Below, piece by piece: positions 1-7,341 of a DNA stretch of 14,626 bases. Source of the DNA: JBJXFK01 sp046155505 (GTDB lineage Bacteria; Planctomycetota; Phycisphaerae; UBA1845; Fen-1342). Position numbers and translations under genes: made by a program. The number at the start of each line of letters is the position of its first letter. Positions within the stretch are counted from its first letter, which is position 1. The notes under the pieces are model-generated. The model worked only from the letters and a program-made list of their open reading frames with translations. It was not told the origin of the DNA and did no database searches. The stretch spans positions 1-14,626 of the forward strand of contig JBJXFK010000357.1 of NCBI GenBank assembly GCA_046155505.1, written 5' to 3'.

Positions 1-21
1 TATCCCTCGGTATATGTTGAT

Positions 22-348
22 TCAGATGGCATCGGCCAGCCCGGCGGCCAGCAGGTCGACGATCACTTTCGCCAGTTCAGTGGTCGGTTCGATGTCCGCG
101 CCGCGGTCCCAGTTGTAGACCGTGGCCCGGTCGCTGAGTCGCTGCAGCCACAGCTTCGAGATGCGACTGTCGCCGCCGACCTCCCATTCGCGGTTGGTCG
201 CGGGCTCCGGGAAGCTCAGCGCGTCGAAGCGATGCCCGGCGATCGTGCCGATTACCCAAGCCCCGCCGCAAGTCGTGCGGCGCTGCACCTTCTTGATGTC
301 CAGCGTGCTGAGCACCTCGCTGGCGTCGATCCCGCTGTTTGCGTTCAT
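22..348 (-). CDS. small uncharacterised protein (108 aa)
   Basis: I do not recognise a function. The start chosen is the ATG at 346-348, because GGAGA lies about 7 nt upstream; the frame stays open to 414, but the extra residues have no such support. The protein has no signal peptide or membrane segment, so it is probably cytoplasmic. Its middle has a run of small beta-strand-like segments: GGAWVIGTIAGHRF (about residues 28-41), then RISKLWLQRL and VYNWDRGADIEP. This pattern of a G-x-W-x-x-G-T opening, an R-I-S-K-L-W strand and a Y-N-x-D-R-G turn resembles small proteins filed under uncharacterised domains such as DUF7678. That family name is from memory and unsure. It diverges from the broken gene at 561-935. 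Base composition is like the neighbours. Confidence 0.72.
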   Translation of the reverse strand: MNANSGIDASEVLSTLDIKKVQRRTTCGGAWVIGTIAGHRFDALSFPEPATNREWEVGGDSRISKLWLQRLSDRATVYNWDRGADIEPTTELAKVIVDLLAAGLADAI

Positions 349-560
349 GTCGCTGTCTCCGGTTGCTACGCGCCCCGCGTACGTGCATGACAGTGCCATG
401 AGCTCGCCGCACAATCCACTCGGATTCCGAGAATTCGAAGAATCTCTTGCGAAATCAGCGCCGCCAGACTCGGACCTTGGGCGGGAGCGCTCTCGGAAAA
501 AGGAAGGCGGCGGAGGGGAGTGGGTGGCGAGCGATCCGCGACGCGTCGCGGCTGCAGCGC

Positions 561-935
561 ATGAACCGGCTCAACTGGGAGATTAACAACCGTGCCAAAT
601 GGGACGAGGACGTTGCCCGCCGCCCGCCTCATGCCGCCAAGCAGCCGCTCACCGACGCCGAAATCGAGTCGCGGCGCTCGGAGCTGCAGGACCTCGCGCG
701 GTCGTCGCTGGCCTGGCGGGCGTTCACGTACTTCATGGGTTGCTTCGCGTGCCAGGCGTTCTGAACGGCGCTGGCTGTATTCGCCATAACGCGCGGTGCT
801 TCTGATCCGAGTGGGTGTTTCCTGACAGCGGCGGACCTCGCTGGTGCTGCGATGCCGCTATTGGATCGGGTAGGCGGCGCGCCGGCGGCACCCAATGCGG
901 CGTCGAAGCCCGGCTGCAAAAACTGCGACGCGTGA
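561..935 (+). pseudogene. small membrane protein gene with an in-frame TGA
   Basis: The frame starting at ATG 561 (MNRLNWEINNRAKWDEDV) runs to a TGA at 762-764. It then continues in the same frame, with protein-like sequence, to a second TGA at 933-935. Full read-through would give about 124 residues. The stop lies inside a hydrophobic segment: WRAFTYFMGCFACQAF before it and TALAVFAITRG after it together make one membrane helix. A Trp or other residue is therefore the natural occupant of that codon. The C-terminus carries a CKNC pair near the end, and CFAC lies before the stop. An upstream TTG at 447 could extend the N-terminus, but that stretch is basic and repetitive and not convincing. No named family is recognised. 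Alternatives are a sequencing error or programmed read-through. Confidence 0.55.
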
Positions 936-1070
936 TTGGATTGAAAACGCGCCAAAGTCGCCAATCTCTGTGAAGCTCACAGGACTATCGCGCTCGCAAG
1001 CCCATCGCAACAAACGTGAGGCCGGCGGCGACAACGCACGCGGTGAGCGCGACCGAGCGAGCGCTCATTA

Positions 1071-1093
1071 TTGATCTCTGCATAAATAATGCA
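1071..1093 (+). repeat. IS630 terminal inverted repeat next to the transposase 3' end
   Basis: This end begins TTGATCTCTGCATAAATAAT and continues TGC to 1093. It is the inverse of 2153-2175 with one mismatch. AT-rich ends in a GC-rich background are typical of IS630 elements. Confidence 0.92.
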
Positions 1094-1096
1094 TGA

Positions 1097-2118
1097 TCAC
1101 GGCAAGCGCAACGGCAACTCGGCCTGGTGCACGCACCAGCGCAGTTTCGTCTGCGAACGGCGCAGCCGCTTCAACGCTCGACGCAGCGCCGCCGACAGCC
1201 GATCCAGATCTTCCGGCCGACCGTTCGCCAGCGCGTTGTCCATCTGGTTCCAAACCGCCTCGTCGGGATTCAACTCCGGGGCATACGTCGGAAAACGCTC
1301 CAGACTCAAGCGCGGATACCGGCGGCACAGCGCGCGGATCGGCTCACCCTTGTGCGGTTTGCCGTTGTCCCACAGCACGATCATCCGCCCACGCAGGTGT
1401 CGCAGCAAATGACGCAGGAACTCGCAAACCTCCGCCTGCTGGATGTTCTTGCGATGAAACTGTGCGTACAGCCCCAGCCGGCGGCGGCGCGGACTCACCG
1501 TCACAGCGGAAATGGCCGAGATCCGGTCGTGCTTGTACAGGTATCGAATCACCGGCGTTCGACCGCGCGGCCCCCAGGTACGGCGCACCGGCGGGATCAG
1601 CAAGAACCCGGATTCGTCGAGAAATGCGAGATGGGCACCCAGCCGAGCCGCTTTTTTTTGATGCGCGGCCAATCGTGTCGCTTCCAGGATTCGATGGCCG
1701 ACTCGTCTCTCTGCAGCGCCCGCTTGTCCGGCTTCTGGCATGTCCAGCCTACGCCGTGCAGCAGCCGCCCGACATGATCGCGATGGTAACAGACGCCCAA
1801 TCGCCGGCGGATGAGTTGGGCCACGCGAGCGGTGGTCCAGAGATCGGTTGGAAATCCGTGCGCGAGCGGCCCCTGCTCGAGATACTTTACAAGCCGTTTG
1901 CGTTGCTGCGCTGTCAATCGCGGCGGGCGCCCCGGCGTGGGTCGCGGGCGAAGCGCCTTGCGTCCGCCACGGCGGGAAGCGTTTCGCCAGCGCATCACCG
2001 AGCTGGCATTGCAACCCACGCGTCGAGCGACTTCATTGAGCGAGTGGCCGTGCGTGAGCAGTGCCACGGCGCGGACGCGGCGACGTTCCAATTCTGCGGC
2101 GGTTCCTGCGGGGCGCAT
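1097..2118 (-). CDS. IS630-family transposase, made by -1 frameshifting (340 aa)
   Basis: This DDE transposase cuts and rejoins the element ends. The start ATG at 2116-2118 has GGAGG 8 nt upstream. The first frame alone ends at 1597 (173 aa) and holds the helix-turn-helix region (about residues 20-60, with HSLNEVARRVGCNASSVMRW) and the following linker. The second frame supplies the catalytic half. The frames meet at an A8G run (1651-1659), where a -1 slip gives a smooth join (...PRIKKK-AARLGAHLAFLDESG). Catalytic acids visible are D in AFLDESG, D in VLWDNGKPHK and E in ELNPDEAVW. The fused length is normal for the family. The slip could also be an ordinary mutation, but the A_AAA_AAG heptamer in the correct phase makes programmed frameshifting more likely. 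The terminal repeats support activity. Confidence 0.88.
1651..1659 (-). promoter_or_regulatory. slippery A8G run for -1 frameshifting
   Basis: On the minus strand the first transposase frame reads ATC AAA AAA AAG CGG. The heptamer A_AAA_AAG is in the phase needed for a -1 slip, and the -1 frame then continues as GCG GCT CGG into the catalytic domain. This is the same heptamer used by bacterial dnaX and several IS elements. I did not find a clear stimulatory pseudoknot by eye. Confidence 0.75.
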
Positions 2119-2152
2119 CCATGCATCCTCCGTAACGGTGAATGCACATTGT

Positions 2153-2175
2153 TGCATTATTTATGCAGAGGTCAA
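2153..2175 (-). repeat. IS630 terminal inverted repeat next to the transposase 5' end
   Basis: Read on the minus strand it begins TTGACCTCTGCATAAATAAT. It is followed outside by TA at 2176-2177, matching TA at 1069-1070. It lies just upstream of the transposase start and may carry part of its promoter. Confidence 0.92.
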
Positions 2176-2440
2176 TAGCATCACCGGCGAGGTCGCACGT
2201 CTGATCCGAGGTCAACCAAAAACCGCCGGTCAGCTCGAATACGCCGCCCGTCATGACCCCGGCGTCCGGCTGACCGATGGTGCCGCCGACGGAGAACGCG
2301 CCGCCCGTGCTGAACATCTCGCCGCCGCCGTCAATGGTGTGCCAGGGCACATCGTAGACCTGGCCATAGGCAAACATCGGCGACGCGATGAAACAAAGAG
2401 CGGTTTTGCAGATCGACGCAGCGTAAGCTCGATACGACAT
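2176..2440 (-). pseudogene. secreted planctomycete-type protein cut off by the IS
   Basis: The ATG at 2438-2440 is preceded by GAGGGAG about 7 nt upstream. The product begins with a signal peptide (about residues 1-27, MSYRAYAASICKTALCFIAS then MFAYGQ). It continues with the module VPWHTIDGGG...GGAFSVGGTIGQPDAG...GGVFELTGGFW, a short beta-rich unit common in exported planctomycete proteins, often placed before a dockerin or anchor region. After 88 codons (CDLAGDA) the IS begins, and the frame runs on into IS DNA until a stop at 2033-2035, adding about 47 foreign residues. Joining the flanks across the TA does not restore an obvious C-terminus: the frame gives about 32 Arg-rich residues and stops. 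The gene may therefore have been damaged before the insertion. Function unknown. Confidence 0.75.
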
Positions 2441-2582
2441 TGCAGGGCTCCCTCATGTGGCTCGTGGTCAGGCGATGAACCGGCGCGCTCCGCCTCAGCC
2501 GAGGGGCGTCGTGTTATCGGAAATGCCCGACGGCGACAGGGGTTTCCAATGGCCGAATTTCTGGCGAGACCGTGTTTCTGGC

Positions 2583-2588
2583 TATAAT
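2583..2588 (+). promoter_or_regulatory. possible -10 element for the sigma/kinase operon
   Basis: A perfect TATAAT lies 79 nt upstream of the sigma-factor start, in an otherwise GC-rich region, with TG two bases before it. No good -35 box is seen at 17 +/- 1 nt; the nearest candidate, TTTCTG at 2558-2563, is spaced 19 nt. The rest of the gap 2441-2666 shows no gene. Confidence 0.4.
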
Positions 2589-2666
2589 GGCACTAACTTT
2601 AACATGCCTGTCAATTCAAAAGAGAATGCGGAGACGAGGGCTTTGTTCCATCAGGGAAGTCAAAAA

Positions 2667-3242
2667 ATGGGAGACACGGCGAGTCCAATCGATGCGATCC
2701 TCAATGAACTCGCGGCGGAGGGTGCGAGCGCTGACGCCGCGAGCCGGCTCGTGCCGGGCATTTACGCGGAATTGCGGCGGTTAGCGGCGACGGCGCTCGC
2801 GCGCGAGCGCTCGAATCACACGCTGCAAACGACCGCCCTGGTTCACGAAGCATATCTACGCCTGGTCGACTCCGAGCTGCCGCATTGCAGTAGTCACGCA
2901 CACTTTATGCGCATCGCTGCGAGGATCATGCGACACATCCTGATCGATCATCATCGGCGCCGCGCAGCCGAGAAGCGCGGAGGCGGCGAACCGCGACTAC
3001 GCGTTACCGAGGTCGGTGCCCTCATCGACGAAAATGAAGCGCACATTCTCGATGTCGATGATGCACTTCAGTCGCTTTTTGCGCAAACTCCCGAGAAGGC
3101 GCGTGTGGTCGAGTTACGAGTGTTCGGCGGATGCACGATCGAGGAGACCGCGGAAGCGTTAGGAATTTCGACCGCAACCGTAGAACGACACTGGCGCTTC
3201 GCCAGAGCTTGGCTGAAGTCTCAACTGAGCGCAGATGATTAG
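2667..3242 (+). CDS. ECF-type RNA polymerase sigma factor (TIGR02999/ECF43-like), 191 aa
   Basis: It directs RNA polymerase to a specific promoter set. The ATG at 2667 has AGGGAAG about 7 nt upstream; a longer frame to 2457 lacks support. Region 2 spans about residues 25-100: PGIYAELRRLA, TTALVHEAYLRLVD, then HFMRIAARIMRHILIDHHRRR. Region 4 spans about 135-188, with the helix-turn-helix CTIEETAEALGISTATVERHW. This wording is typical of the family often named TIGR02999. The acidic DxxD motif usual in region 2.2 is missing; the matching place reads HTLQTTALVHE with Thr52, Thr55 and Thr56. In studied ECF43 members (Vibrio EcfP, Xanthomonas EcfK), phosphorylation by a linked kinase replaces that charge. 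The gene overlaps the following kinase by 8 nt, which fits such control. No anti-sigma gene is seen. Confidence 0.92.
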   Translation: MGDTASPIDAILNELAAEGASADAASRLVPGIYAELRRLAATALARERSNHTLQTTALVHEAYLRLVDSELPHCSSHAHFMRIAARIMRHILIDHHRRRAAEKRGGGEPRLRVTEVGALIDENEAHILDVDDALQSLFAQTPEKARVVELRVFGGCTIEETAEALGISTATVERHWRFARAWLKSQLSADD

Positions 3243-6117
3243 CAATCGACGAATAAGCCTCGCTGGCGATCTGGAGCGCCTCGAAGAACTGTTCTTTACG
3301 GTGCTGAACCAACCGCCGGACCGCCGCCAGACCTACCTGACCGCATTGTGCGACGGCGATGTGGCGTTGCGCGACGCGGTCGAGGGCTTGCTGCGTGCCG
3401 ATCATGAATCCGGCGGCATCATCGACGACGACGCCTGGCGCGCGCGGAGGCTGCTCGAAGTCCTGCGCGATTCGCCCGACGACGATTCGGTTGCCGCCGC
3501 GGGAGTGGTCATCGGCGGCTATCGGCTGATCGAGCGAATCGGTGCGGGCGGGATGGGCAGTGTCTGGCGCGCGGAACGTGCCGACGGCTCGTTCGATCGG
3601 ACGGTCGCGATCAAACTCATCAAGCGCGGGCTGGACACGGATGAGGTGCTACGGCGATTTCGGCTGGAGCGCCAAGTACTCGCGCGGCTCGAGCATGCGA
3701 ACATCGCGCGTCTCTACGACGCGGGCGCGTCCGACGCTGGGCGGCCCTATCTCGTCATGGAGTTGATCGACGGTGTGCCGGTCGACGAATACTGCGCGGC
3801 GCAAGCCATGGGTATTCGCGATATCCTCGAGCTGGTGCGCAAGATCGGCCTCGCGGTTCAATACGCGCATTCGAACCTGGTCGTGCACCGGGACCTCAAG
3901 CCGAGCAACATCCTCGTCACTCCTGCGGGCGAGCCGAAGCTGCTTGATTTCGGTATCGCCAAGCTGCTAACCGACGAACCCGGCTCCGATTCCAGCATCA
4001 GCGGGACGCGCCAGCGCCTGCTCACGCCCCGGTACGCAAGCCCGGAACAGATCCGCGGCGAGTCCGTTTCGACGGCCAGCGACGTCTACTCGCTCGGCGT
4101 CGTTCTCTATGAGCTGCTGACGGGCCGCCTACCGTACGAGCTGAAGACCGACGCGCCTCGCGAACTGGAGCAGGCGATCCTGGCGCGTGAACCGACGCGT
4201 CCGAGCACCGCCGCCGGCCGCACGGCGACGTTTCACGAAGGCCGCCCAACGTCCGCGCTACCTGCCCGTTGGTGCCGCGCGTTGCGCGGCGATCTCGACA
4301 CCATCGTGCTGACCGCGCTACGCAAGCAGCCGGAGCGACGCTACTCATCCGCCGGTGCGCTCGCCGCTGATATCGAGCGTTGTTTGCGTCATGACCCCAT
4401 CGCCGCGCGCCCCGATACCTGGAGCTATCGCGCGAGTCGGTTCGCCCGCAGAAATCGATCGTTGGTGACGATGGTTGCGTTGATCTTCGGCATGGTCATC
4501 GCCGGTCTGATCGTGACGGTGAGTCTCTTTGCACATGCCGAGACCGCCCGCGTGCTGGCCGTCCAGGAGCGGGACGCGGCGGAGTGGAATCTCTACACGA
4601 CCTGCATCGCGGCCGCCGATGCGGCGCTGACGAAGTCCTACTATTCCCAGGAGGCGATGCGCCACCTGAACCGGGCGCCCGAGCGTCACCGAGCCTGGGA
4701 GTGGAAATTCCTCAATAGCCAGGTAGACCGCTCCCTGGTCGACATGCAGCCGACTTCGCAGGGCGACCGCAAGTTCCGCGTCGCGTGGCAGCCGGGTGGC
4801 TACCTGCTCGCGTGCGGTGAACACGAGTCAAACGGGCGCCTGCGCGTTTATGACGGCCGAACGGGTGAACGCGTCGCCGATCCGGAGCCCGCCCATCGCG
4901 GGCGAATCCACGACGTGGCGTTTTCGCCCGATGGGACGCGACTGTTCTCGGTCGCGACCGATGGCAGCGTGGCCGTCTGGGATGTGCAGGGGAACGATGT
5001 GCGACATGCCGTGCGGCTGCAACTCGGCGGACCGCTGCACTTCGTCGCGGTCGGTCCGGAAGGTCGGTCGCTGACGGTCAGCCGCGCTGATGGTTCGGTG
5101 CAGGGCCTTGGGATCGAAGGTGACAACATCCTGGAGTGGTGGATTTTCAGGACTGAGAAACCCGACGCGCCGGTGATATCGAATGAAGGCTCGGGCGTGA
5201 TCGCTGTCGGTACGGCGAGTAAGCTGACCATCCTCGACGCCGGTTCTGGCGACGTACTCCGCTCGACGGGCGTCGGAATGCGGCCGGAGCCGATCTGGCT
5301 GACGTACGACGGTCGAATGCTGGCAGTCGTGGGGCGCGAGATTGTCACCTGGGACTTGCAGTCTCTCGCGCTCGTCAAAACAAGCACGGTCCCCGTGACC
5401 CTGAAGTACAACAAGGCCGAGTATGAGCCGGGGTACGAGCGGATGGCGTTTCAACCGGATGAGACACATCATTTCGTGCTCGGGAATCCGAAGACGGGGA
5501 TCGTCGAGACCGAATACCGCGGCCATCGCGAGTACGGAATCGTGATGGACCTGGCGTTCAGTGATGACCGCGAGCGCGCCGCGGTAGCGTCATGGGAGCG
5601 CACACTTGAGACGTGGGATATTTCCGGTACACCAGCTGTGAGGAAGCTGCGCTGGCAACGCGGCGGCGCGACCGAACCGGAGCACGTTTCGTCGATTGAC
5701 ACGCCGCCCGACGGTTCATGGATCGTCGCGCGATCGGCGGCGGGCGTGTCGCTGTGGGAGCCCAAGACCGGCGTGCGCCTTCGAACATTTGTGACGCCGA
5801 ACGACTTCCCCGTCGAGTGCGTGCGAATCCAGCCCAACGGCGAACGCGTGGCGGCGAGCGGGAAGGCGGCGGTCGTCGCCTGGGATGTTCGCAGCGGAGC
5901 GCTGCTCTGGTCGCACGCCACCGGAAGTCCGCATCCCGAATCGATGGCAGCAGCGCCCGACGGTCGATACATCGCAATTATCGAAGATCAGACCGATGGC
6001 GGCGTTGTGCGGCTCCTCGACTGGCGGACCGGCGAGGTTGTGCGCTCGTTCGCGCGATCCGAGCATGGGGCGCGATGCGTCGAGTTCAGCCGCGACGGAC
6101 GGTATCTCGCCTGCTGA
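3235..6117 (+). CDS. transmembrane Ser/Thr protein kinase with WD40 propeller, ended early by TGA (960 aa)
   Basis: A Hanks-type kinase, probably the partner of the sigma factor it overlaps (ATG 3235 lies inside the sigma stop region, so translation is likely coupled). An N-terminal helical segment (about 10-80) precedes the kinase domain (about 95-390): glycine loop GAGGMGSV at 103-110, VAIK with Lys127, HRDLKPSN at 218-225, DFG at 238-240 and ASPEQ at 268-272. A membrane helix follows at about 410-432, then a short linker and WD40-like blades from about 512, such as AFSPDGTRLFSVATDGSVAV and VWDV. The propeller would be outside the cytoplasm and may sense a ligand. The frame stops at TGA 6115-6117 within a blade, and the same frame continues to 6711. 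As written the propeller is incomplete by about 200 residues, while the kinase domain is intact. Confidence 0.9.
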   Translation: MISNRRISLAGDLERLEELFFTVLNQPPDRRQTYLTALCDGDVALRDAVEGLLRADHESGGIIDDDAWRARRLLEVLRDSPDDDSVAAAGVVIGGYRLIERIGAGGMGSVWRAERADGSFDRTVAIKLIKRGLDTDEVLRRFRLERQVLARLEHANIARLYDAGASDAGRPYLVMELIDGVPVDEYCAAQAMGIRDILELVRKIGLAVQYAHSNLVVHRDLKPSNILVTPAGEPKLLDFGIAKLLTDEPGSDSSISGTRQRLLTPRYASPEQIRGESVSTASDVYSLGVVLYELLTGRLPYELKTDAPRELEQAILAREPTRPSTAAGRTATFHEGRPTSALPARWCRALRGDLDTIVLTALRKQPERRYSSAGALAADIERCLRHDPIAARPDTWSYRASRFARRNRSLVTMVALIFGMVIAGLIVTVSLFAHAETARVLAVQERDAAEWNLYTTCIAAADAALTKSYYSQEAMRHLNRAPERHRAWEWKFLNSQVDRSLVDMQPTSQGDRKFRVAWQPGGYLLACGEHESNGRLRVYDGRTGERVADPEPAHRGRIHDVAFSPDGTRLFSVATDGSVAVWDVQGNDVRHAVRLQLGGPLHFVAVGPEGRSLTVSRADGSVQGLGIEGDNILEWWIFRTEKPDAPVISNEGSGVIAVGTASKLTILDAGSGDVLRSTGVGMRPEPIWLTYDGRMLAVVGREIVTWDLQSLALVKTSTVPVTLKYNKAEYEPGYERMAFQPDETHHFVLGNPKTGIVETEYRGHREYGIVMDLAFSDDRERAAVASWERTLETWDISGTPAVRKLRWQRGGATEPEHVSSIDTPPDGSWIVARSAAGVSLWEPKTGVRLRTFVTPNDFPVECVRIQPNGERVAASGKAAVVAWDVRSGALLWSHATGSPHPESMAAAPDGRYIAIIEDQTDGGVVRLLDWRTGEVVRSFARSEHGARCVEFSRDGRYLAC

Positions 6118-6711
6118 ACCGGACGGAAGCCGCAGGGTGAGTCACGCGTACTCGTGTGGGACGTGGAAACCGGCGAGCAGAGGCACGAACTGACGGGGTT
6201 TGTAAAGCTCGTCGAAACCGTCGCGTGGTCGCTCGACAGTTCAATCATCGCAGCAGGCGGCTACCGACACGAAGTGGCTCTATGGCGAATGCCGGATGGA
6301 AGCTCCCTTCCGCCGCTTCGTCTCGAAGAAGGCGCGTGGCGATCGCGGGATCTGCGGTTCACGTCTGACGGTGAGCGGCTCATCATCGCCAATTCGAGTG
6401 GCTACGTTTCACTCTGGGATTTGGAGCATCAACAGGAGATCATGGGGCTCGGTTTCATCAGTGGTGCCCTCGGCATCGCCGTTCCCGACGATCTGCGCTG
6501 GATCGCCCTCGCCGCGCGCTGGGAAATGACGGTCTGGGACACCGCCTTGCCCCACGAGCGCGTTATCGGCGAAGTTGTAAAACGGCGATATGACGAATCG
6601 CCGGATGATTGGAAGGGTATCGGCGAACGAATCGCGGTTGATCGCTGGCTGACTGACTCACAGAAAACCGAGGCCGCCGAGCTGGTTGAGAAACTCAAGA
6701 TGCACCGGTGA
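6118..6711 (+). pseudogene. C-terminal propeller part of the preceding kinase, beyond an in-frame TGA
   Basis: It is in exactly the same frame as the kinase upstream (6118 follows TGA 6115-6117), so this is a single nonsense codon and not a frameshift. It codes directly for TGRKPQGESRVLVWDVETGE, finishing the blade begun by EFSRDGRYLAC. Further blades follow (VETVAWSLDSSIIAAGG, SGYVSLWDLEHQQ, WEMTVWDTALPHERV) and the chain ends with a helical tail, AELVEKLKMHR. A gene caller would probably open a separate gene at GTG 6154, but there is no ribosome site there. With a sense codon at 6115 the kinase would be 1158 aa, a usual size for this class. Confidence 0.8.
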
Positions 6712-6908
6712 GCCGGTCGAGACACAGTGGGTGGCTGGGACGGACGCACAGGTCCGACGCCGCACTCTCGACCGCCTGTCGCCCGCCTCATAACCCGCCC
6801 AACCGATTTCGATTCCGGGTTCCCTCCCACGATCCGAACCTTCATGGTTCGTTTCGCTCAGGCGGGCCAAACCTTAGGGGTTCGGTTCGGACGCGCGAAA
6901 CGGAATCG

Positions 6909-6941
6909 AAAAAGTCCCTCCGATCGCGCGAGACTTTTTTT
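6909..6941 (+). terminator. possible weak terminator
   Basis: AAAAAGTC (6909-6916) is an exact inverse of GACTTTTT (6932-6939) around a 15-nt GC-rich loop, and the right arm runs into seven T. It lies about 200 nt after the kinase operon. The stem has few GC pairs, so this is uncertain; it could act on either strand. Confidence 0.3.
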
Positions 6942-7010
6942 CGCGGAGAGTGCGTTCCGCTCTAGTTGACCGGCCGTATCGAAATCGGCCGACCGAGTGG
7001 TTAACGCACG

Positions 7011-7036
7011 ACGCCCAGGCAGAGACGCCTGGGCGT
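7011..7036. terminator. perfect 10-bp hairpin, possible transcription terminator
   Basis: ACGCCCAGGC (7011-7020) and GCCTGGGCGT (7027-7036) are exact inverses with a 6-nt loop, AGAGAC. There is no long T run after it on either strand (TGTCGTTTCT follows on the plus strand), so it could be a Rho-assisted terminator between the two convergent kinase loci or another structured site. Confidence 0.4.
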
Positions 7037-7211
7037 TGTCGTTTCTATCGCAAGGTTTCGCAAGGGTTTACGGCTGGTTGTTCCCAGACGGCGTCTCCCG
7101 GCGCGGGCGTCTCCGTCACACGGATGGGCGTTTTCCGACCCGCCGGCGCCGACGGTTTGCTCGTTGTCTCTGAGTCTCTGCGCGTCGCCGACCGCCGGGT
7201 TAACGGCGATC

Positions 7212-7341
7212 CATAACCGCACGGGTGGCGATGTCTCGCGCTGCCATAACCCGATCGACCGTCGCGAAAGAAAAGTCTCGGGTTATGTCGGTTTGGACAT
7301 AACCCAGCGCTTGGTATCGAAATTGCGACCGGTGGGTTATG
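7212..7341. repeat. array of CATAACCC / GGGTTATG words
   Basis: Exact copies lie at 7245-7252 and 7298-7305 (CATAACCC) and at 7280-7287 and 7334-7341 (GGGTTATG), alternating in orientation, plus a near copy CATAACCG at 7212-7219. Start-to-start spacings are 33, 35, 18 and 36 nt. The first pair extends to ten bases (CATAACCCGA/TCGGGTTATG). The regular alternate spacing suggests paired operator sites or stem-loops. The last word overlaps the stop codon of the kinase stub at 7337-7339. Confidence 0.6.

Larger units (their letters stand above)
1071..2175 (-). mobile_element. complete IS630-family insertion sequence (1105 bp)
   Basis: The element is bounded by 23-bp inverted ends (1071-1093 and 2153-2175) that match at 22 of 23 positions, the single difference being a T/C at position 5. 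Both ends are flanked by TA (1069-1070 and 2176-2177), the target duplication typical of IS630/Tc1-type elements. The element codes on the minus strand for one transposase split over two frames. The length is normal for the family. The near-identical ends, intact flanking TA and intact catalytic residues suggest a recent insertion. It landed in the gene that begins at 2440. Confidence 0.93.
6712..7336. other. non-coding stretch with many inverted repeats between two kinase loci
   Basis: No convincing gene is present: open frames here are Arg/Ser/Pro-rich and lack ribosome sites. It holds several inverted repeats: CGAACC/GGTTCG at about 6835-6851, GTTTCGC/GCGAAAC at 6851-6857 and 6895-6901, AAAAAGTC/GACTTTTT at 6909-6939, the strong hairpin at 7011-7036, and the CATAACCC array at 7212-7341. 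Some of these may end transcription of the kinase operon. Confidence 0.6.

Noticed and set aside
447..560. N-terminal extension of the broken gene from TTG 447
   Set aside because: The added residues are Arg/Gly/Ala-rich without order, and ATG 561 starts the well-behaved part.
122..586. Long plus-strand frame across the first gene
   Set aside because: It is antisense to the better supported minus-strand gene at 22-348 and reads as Ser/Arg/Pro-rich shadow.
976..1068. Minus-strand short frame with a hydrophobic start (MSARSVALTACVVAAGL...) left of the IS
   Set aside because: It stops after 27 residues, has no ribosome site that survives the IS, and does not match the frame of the truncated gene.
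2581..2600. TGGCAC near 2588 as a sigma-54 promoter
   Set aside because: The -12 GC element at the right distance is missing (TTTAA occurs instead).
7212..7341. CATAACCC/GGGTTATG words as integron attC sites
   Set aside because: attC ends should read RYYYAAC and GTTRRRY. GTTATGC/T breaks the purine run, and no cassette gene or integrase is present.
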